NCBI GenBank assembly: GCA_016719385.1
Contig: JADJZA010000001.1
Coordinates: forward strand, 124,001-188,000
DNA from: Candidatus Microthrix subdominans
GTDB taxonomy: Bacteria; Actinomycetota; Acidimicrobiia; Acidimicrobiales; Microtrichaceae
Reading direction: 5' to 3'
DNA length: 64,000 nucleotides
Positions 61,377 through 64,000 of the stretch are shown here, piece by piece. Under the pieces are notes generated by a model that searched no databases, had not been told where the DNA came from, and was given only the letters and a program-made list of their open reading frames with translations. Both the position numbers and the translations under genes were made by a program. How positions within the stretch are numbered: position 1 is the first letter of the stretch; each line of letters starts with the position of its first letter.

Positions 61377-62891
61377 GTGCTCGCTTCGCTCCTCGGCCAG
61401 AGTGCCGACTTCGTCAATACCTCCATTGACTGGCACGCGATCGCGCCCGAGGTCGTGCTGGCGGGCGTAGCGCTGCTGATCGTTCTGGCCGACTCGGTGT
61501 TCCTCGAGCGTGCCCGGCCCTTCATCCCAGGATTGGCCGGCCTGGGATTCCTCGCCGCCCTCATCCCCGTGTTGACCCTGGCGATGTCCTCGACCGAGGT
61601 ACGGAGCACCTTTGCCGGCGCCTTCGTCGTCAACGACCGAGCGCTGGCGTTGAAGGCGTTGTTCCTGGTCACCGGGTACATCGTGGTGCTGCTGTCCAGC
61701 AAGTACGTCGCCGAGGGCGACTACTGGGAGAGCGAGTACTACGCCCTCATGTTGGCCTCGGTCGTCGGCATGTCGGTCATGGCCTCGGCCATGGATCTGA
61801 TCACCGTCTTCATCGCCCTCGAACTGCTGTCAATCCCGGCCTACATGCTGGCCGCCTGGCGCAAACGGGACGTGAAGTCCAACGAGGCAGGGCTGAAGTA
61901 CTACCTGATGGGTGTCTTCGCCACCGGCATTTTCCTGTATGGGTTCAGCCTGCTCTACGGGGTGTCCGGATCGACCAACCTGGCCGAGATCGCCACCGCC
62001 ATCGGCAAGGGTGACTCTCCGACCGCGATCGTCGTCGTCGCCCTGATCTTCAGCCTGGCCGGATTCGGGTTCAAGGTATCGGCGGTTCCTTTCCACGCCT
62101 GGGCTCCCGACACCTACGAGGGTGCGCCCACCCCGATCACCGCCTTCCTCGCCGTCGCTTCCAAGACCGCCGGGTTCGCAGCCCTGATCCAACTGGTGTT
62201 CATCGCCTTTGCCGAACGCAGCGATGTGGTGCAGCCGGTCATGTTCATCCTCGCGGCGTTGTCGATGACCGTCGGCAACCTCATCGCCCTGCGCCAGACC
62301 AACGTCGTCCGCATGCTCGCCTACTCGGGCATCGCCCAGGCAGGGTTCATCCTGGCACCGTTTGCGGTCTATTCGGCCAACTCCGAGCTGGCCATGTCGG
62401 CGATCGTCAGCTACCTGGTCATCTATGCCGCAATGAACCTCGGTGCATTCGCCTGCGTGATCGCCATCGCCCGCAAGACCGGCTCGGCCGAGCGGAGCAC
62501 GTTCGGCGGCCTGTTCAGCTACGCCCCCGGTCTCGCCACGGTGTTCACCCTGTTTCTCGCTTCGCTGGTCGGCATGCCCCCACTCGGCGGTTGGTACGCC
62601 AAGTTCTCGGTGATGAACGTTTTGGTCGGCGCCGGTACCGGCATGGGGTACGCGCTTGCGGTGATCCTGGCGGTCAACACGGCCATCGGTGCCTTCTATT
62701 ACATGGCGGTGGCCCGAGCGATGTGGTTCGACGAGGCGCCCGACGGTGATGTGTCCCCGATCAAGGTGCCGGTGAACCTCATCGCCGCCATCGCCATCTG
62801 CCTGGTGCTCACGGTGGTCACCGGCGTCCTGCCCGACCTTGTGACCCAGCTGAGCACGGTGCCGACCGTGGCGGCCGGGCTCGGCGGATAG
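61377..62891 (+). CDS. nuoN: complex I-type subunit N (Nuo-2)
   Basis: Third antiporter-like subunit, 504 aa. Signatures are TVFIALELLSIPAYMLAAWR, the lysine of GFGFKVSAVPFHAWAPDTYE and NVVRMLAYSGIAQAGFILAP. Its GTG is four bases after the nuoM-2 stop. It ends the Nuo-2 series, and the methyltransferase gene begins directly afterwards. Confidence 0.95.
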   Translation: MLASLLGQSADFVNTSIDWHAIAPEVVLAGVALLIVLADSVFLERARPFIPGLAGLGFLAALIPVLTLAMSSTEVRSTFAGAFVVNDRALALKALFLVTGYIVVLLSSKYVAEGDYWESEYYALMLASVVGMSVMASAMDLITVFIALELLSIPAYMLAAWRKRDVKSNEAGLKYYLMGVFATGIFLYGFSLLYGVSGSTNLAEIATAIGKGDSPTAIVVVALIFSLAGFGFKVSAVPFHAWAPDTYEGAPTPITAFLAVASKTAGFAALIQLVFIAFAERSDVVQPVMFILAALSMTVGNLIALRQTNVVRMLAYSGIAQAGFILAPFAVYSANSELAMSAIVSYLVIYAAMNLGAFACVIAIARKTGSAERSTFGGLFSYAPGLATVFTLFLASLVGMPPLGGWYAKFSVMNVLVGAGTGMGYALAVILAVNTAIGAFYYMAVARAMWFDEAPDGDVSPIKVPVNLIAAIAICLVLTVVTGVLPDLVTQLSTVPTVAAGLGG

Positions 62892-62902
62892 CCGCCACGG
62901 AG

Positions 62903-64000
62903 TTGTCGCAGCGGCCGGGTCGGCAGCTGGGCGCCGAAGCCGCCGCCGGCCTGCATCCTCGGTTGAGCGACGCGCTGGCCGGCGGGCTGCGCTTCGATCG
63001 CCTCTGGGACCTGGCGCTGTACGAGCCCGGGGTCGGGTTCTATGACACCGGCGGAGCGGCCGGCCGACGTGCAGATTTTCTCACCAGCGTCGAGCTGGGC
63101 CCGCTCTTCGGCGCCTGTCTCGCCCGCCGCCTGGACGCCCTTTGGGACGCGGCCGGTCGGCCCGACCGGTGGACGCTGGTCGATGCTGGCTCCGGGCCGG
63201 GCACTTTGGTGCGGGCGGTGGTCACAGCGCAACCCCGGTGCGCCGGGGCCCTCGACGTCGTGGTCGTCGAACGATCTGATGCGCAGCGTGAAGGTCACGT
63301 CAACCTGATCGAGTGGGCGGAGGAGCGCGACGTCGCGGTGGTCTCCCAGGAACAGCTGCCCGAGCGGGTGTGCGGGGTGATCGTCGCTCACGAGCTGCTC
63401 GACAACCTGGCCGCCCGGGTGGTGCAGCGCAACGGTGCACAGATCGAGGAACTTTGGGCCGGGGTGGCGCCGGTTGGCGGCGAGCCACCCCCGCCCGAAT
63501 CAAACGGCGCTGCGGTGGCGCTGTCATGGCGGCCGGTCGAGGCAGCCGACGCCGAGCGCCTTCGGTCGTTGCCCTGGTGGGGGGCGGTCCCCGAGCAGGC
63601 CCCTGTGCCCTGGAGTGAAGCGGGGCACCGTTGGGTGAACGATGCGCTCGGCCGGCTGGCGACGGGTGCGCTCCTGGTCGTCGACTACGGCACCCGAACC
63701 ACCGCCGAGGTGGCGGCCCGGGAGGGATGGTTGAGGACATACGCGCAGGGTGCGGTGGGCACCGACCCGGTCGAGGACCTGGGGCGCCGTGACCTGACGA
63801 GCGACGTGGCCTTCGATCAGCTGCCGCCCCCGGACCGCCTGAGCACCCAGGCCGAGGCGCTGGCCGCCTGGGGGATCGACGAGCTGGTCCGATCGGCGCG
63901 TCGGCGCTTGGATGAGCGGGCGGGGACGATGGACTTGGCCTGGGCCCGGGACACCTCGGTGCTCAACGAGGCGCCCGCGCTGATCGATCCGGCTGGACTA
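62903..64000 (+). CDS. SAM-dependent methyltransferase, MidA/NDUFAF7 type, 3' end outside window
   Basis: At least 366 codons, running off the right edge. It has the family N-terminus FDRLWDLALYEPGVGFYDTG, the ADFLTSVELGPLFGACLARR segment, the SAM-binding motif LVDAGSGPGTLVRAV, IVAHELLDNLAARVV and LLVVDYGTRT. In mitochondria NDUFAF7 methylates an arginine in the NuoD homologue and is needed for complex I assembly; placement 11 bases after nuoN-2 supports the same target here. The start is uncertain: TTG 62903 has GGAG only directly before it, and TTG 62963 is an alternative. It may be translationally coupled to nuoN-2. Confidence 0.88.
   Translation, partial: MSQRPGRQLGAEAAAGLHPRLSDALAGGLRFDRLWDLALYEPGVGFYDTGGAAGRRADFLTSVELGPLFGACLARRLDALWDAAGRPDRWTLVDAGSGPGTLVRAVVTAQPRCAGALDVVVVERSDAQREGHVNLIEWAEERDVAVVSQEQLPERVCGVIVAHELLDNLAARVVQRNGAQIEELWAGVAPVGGEPPPPESNGAAVALSWRPVEAADAERLRSLPWWGAVPEQAPVPWSEAGHRWVNDALGRLATGALLVVDYGTRTTAEVAAREGWLRTYAQGAVGTDPVEDLGRRDLTSDVAFDQLPPPDRLSTQAEALAAWGIDELVRSARRRLDERAGTMDLAWARDTSVLNEAPALIDPAGL

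Noticed and set aside
59984..61702. Minus-strand open frame of 572 codons
   Set aside because: Shadow of nuoM-2 and nuoN-2.
1..64000. CRISPR arrays, tRNA, rRNA, transposases or phage genes
   Set aside because: No spaced direct repeats beyond the 25-bp tandem, no tRNA-like clover leaf or rRNA stretch noticed, and no recombinase or transposase protein.

Overview
The window is a 64 kb piece of a high-GC (about two thirds G+C) bacterial chromosome with tightly packed genes, many start/stop overlaps (ATGA, GTGA, TGATG) and frequent GTG/TTG starts. Gene content fits an actinobacterium: an Nei2-type DNA glycosylase, a LigB-type ATP-dependent DNA ligase, a geranylgeranyl/menaquinone reductase, FHA and kinase signalling genes, and an EccC-like FtsK ATPase. 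The pairing of a full Nuo cluster with a second Nuo cluster lacking NuoEFG, next to a split cytochrome b operon, makes me think of the class Acidimicrobiia (Ilumatobacter/Microthrix type). That placement is inference. No rRNA, tRNA, CRISPR array, insertion sequence or phage gene was seen.

Layout. 1-6.5 kb: a Nudix-like gene fragment and a small unknown gene (minus strand), a DNA glycosylase, a thioredoxin-like lipoprotein with an in-frame TGA exactly where the first catalytic cysteine belongs (candidate selenoprotein), a polyprenyl-phosphate sugar transferase, a 25-bp triple tandem repeat, and a large membrane flippase-like/kinase-like protein. 6.6-15 kb: respiratory genes. A geranylgeranyl-reductase family flavoprotein and a c-type cytochrome lie on the minus strand, divergent from an operon with a small membrane protein, a 2x[4Fe-4S] ferredoxin, b6-type cytochrome b, a subunit-IV-like protein, a Rieske protein, a diheme cytochrome c and an unknown membrane protein. 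15-36 kb: nuoABCD follows that operon after 2 bases, then four unrelated genes (DMT transporter, CorA, a conserved unknown gene broken by a poly-G tract, a GH5-like lipoprotein), then nuoEFGHIJKLMN. 36-48 kb: FHA, kinase and FtsK/EccC-like genes around an MFS transporter. 48-51 kb: DNA ligase, a small conserved gene, a hemerythrin-like gene and a glyoxalase-family remnant. 51-64 kb: a second, 11-subunit nuoABCDHIJKLMN cluster with one lipoprotein gene inside it, ending in a MidA/NDUFAF7-type methyltransferase that runs off the window.

How the genes work together. Nuo-1 (14 subunits) would oxidise NADH and reduce menaquinone. Nuo-2 lacks the NADH module and must take electrons from another donor such as reduced ferredoxin or F420H2. 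The b6-like quinol oxidase genes sit in line with nuoA-1, so one transcript could supply quinone reduction and quinol oxidation, with the diheme and monoheme cytochromes c carrying electrons onward. The reductase next to them may tailor the menaquinone side chain. The NDUFAF7-like methyltransferase after Nuo-2 fits a role in complex I assembly.

The most interesting observations are the candidate selenocysteine thioredoxin with a hairpin directly after the UGA, the unusual b6-like complex with its own ferredoxin and a short N-terminal motif shared between subunits, and the FHA/pseudokinase-kinase/EccC-like locus with no visible WXG100 substrate.
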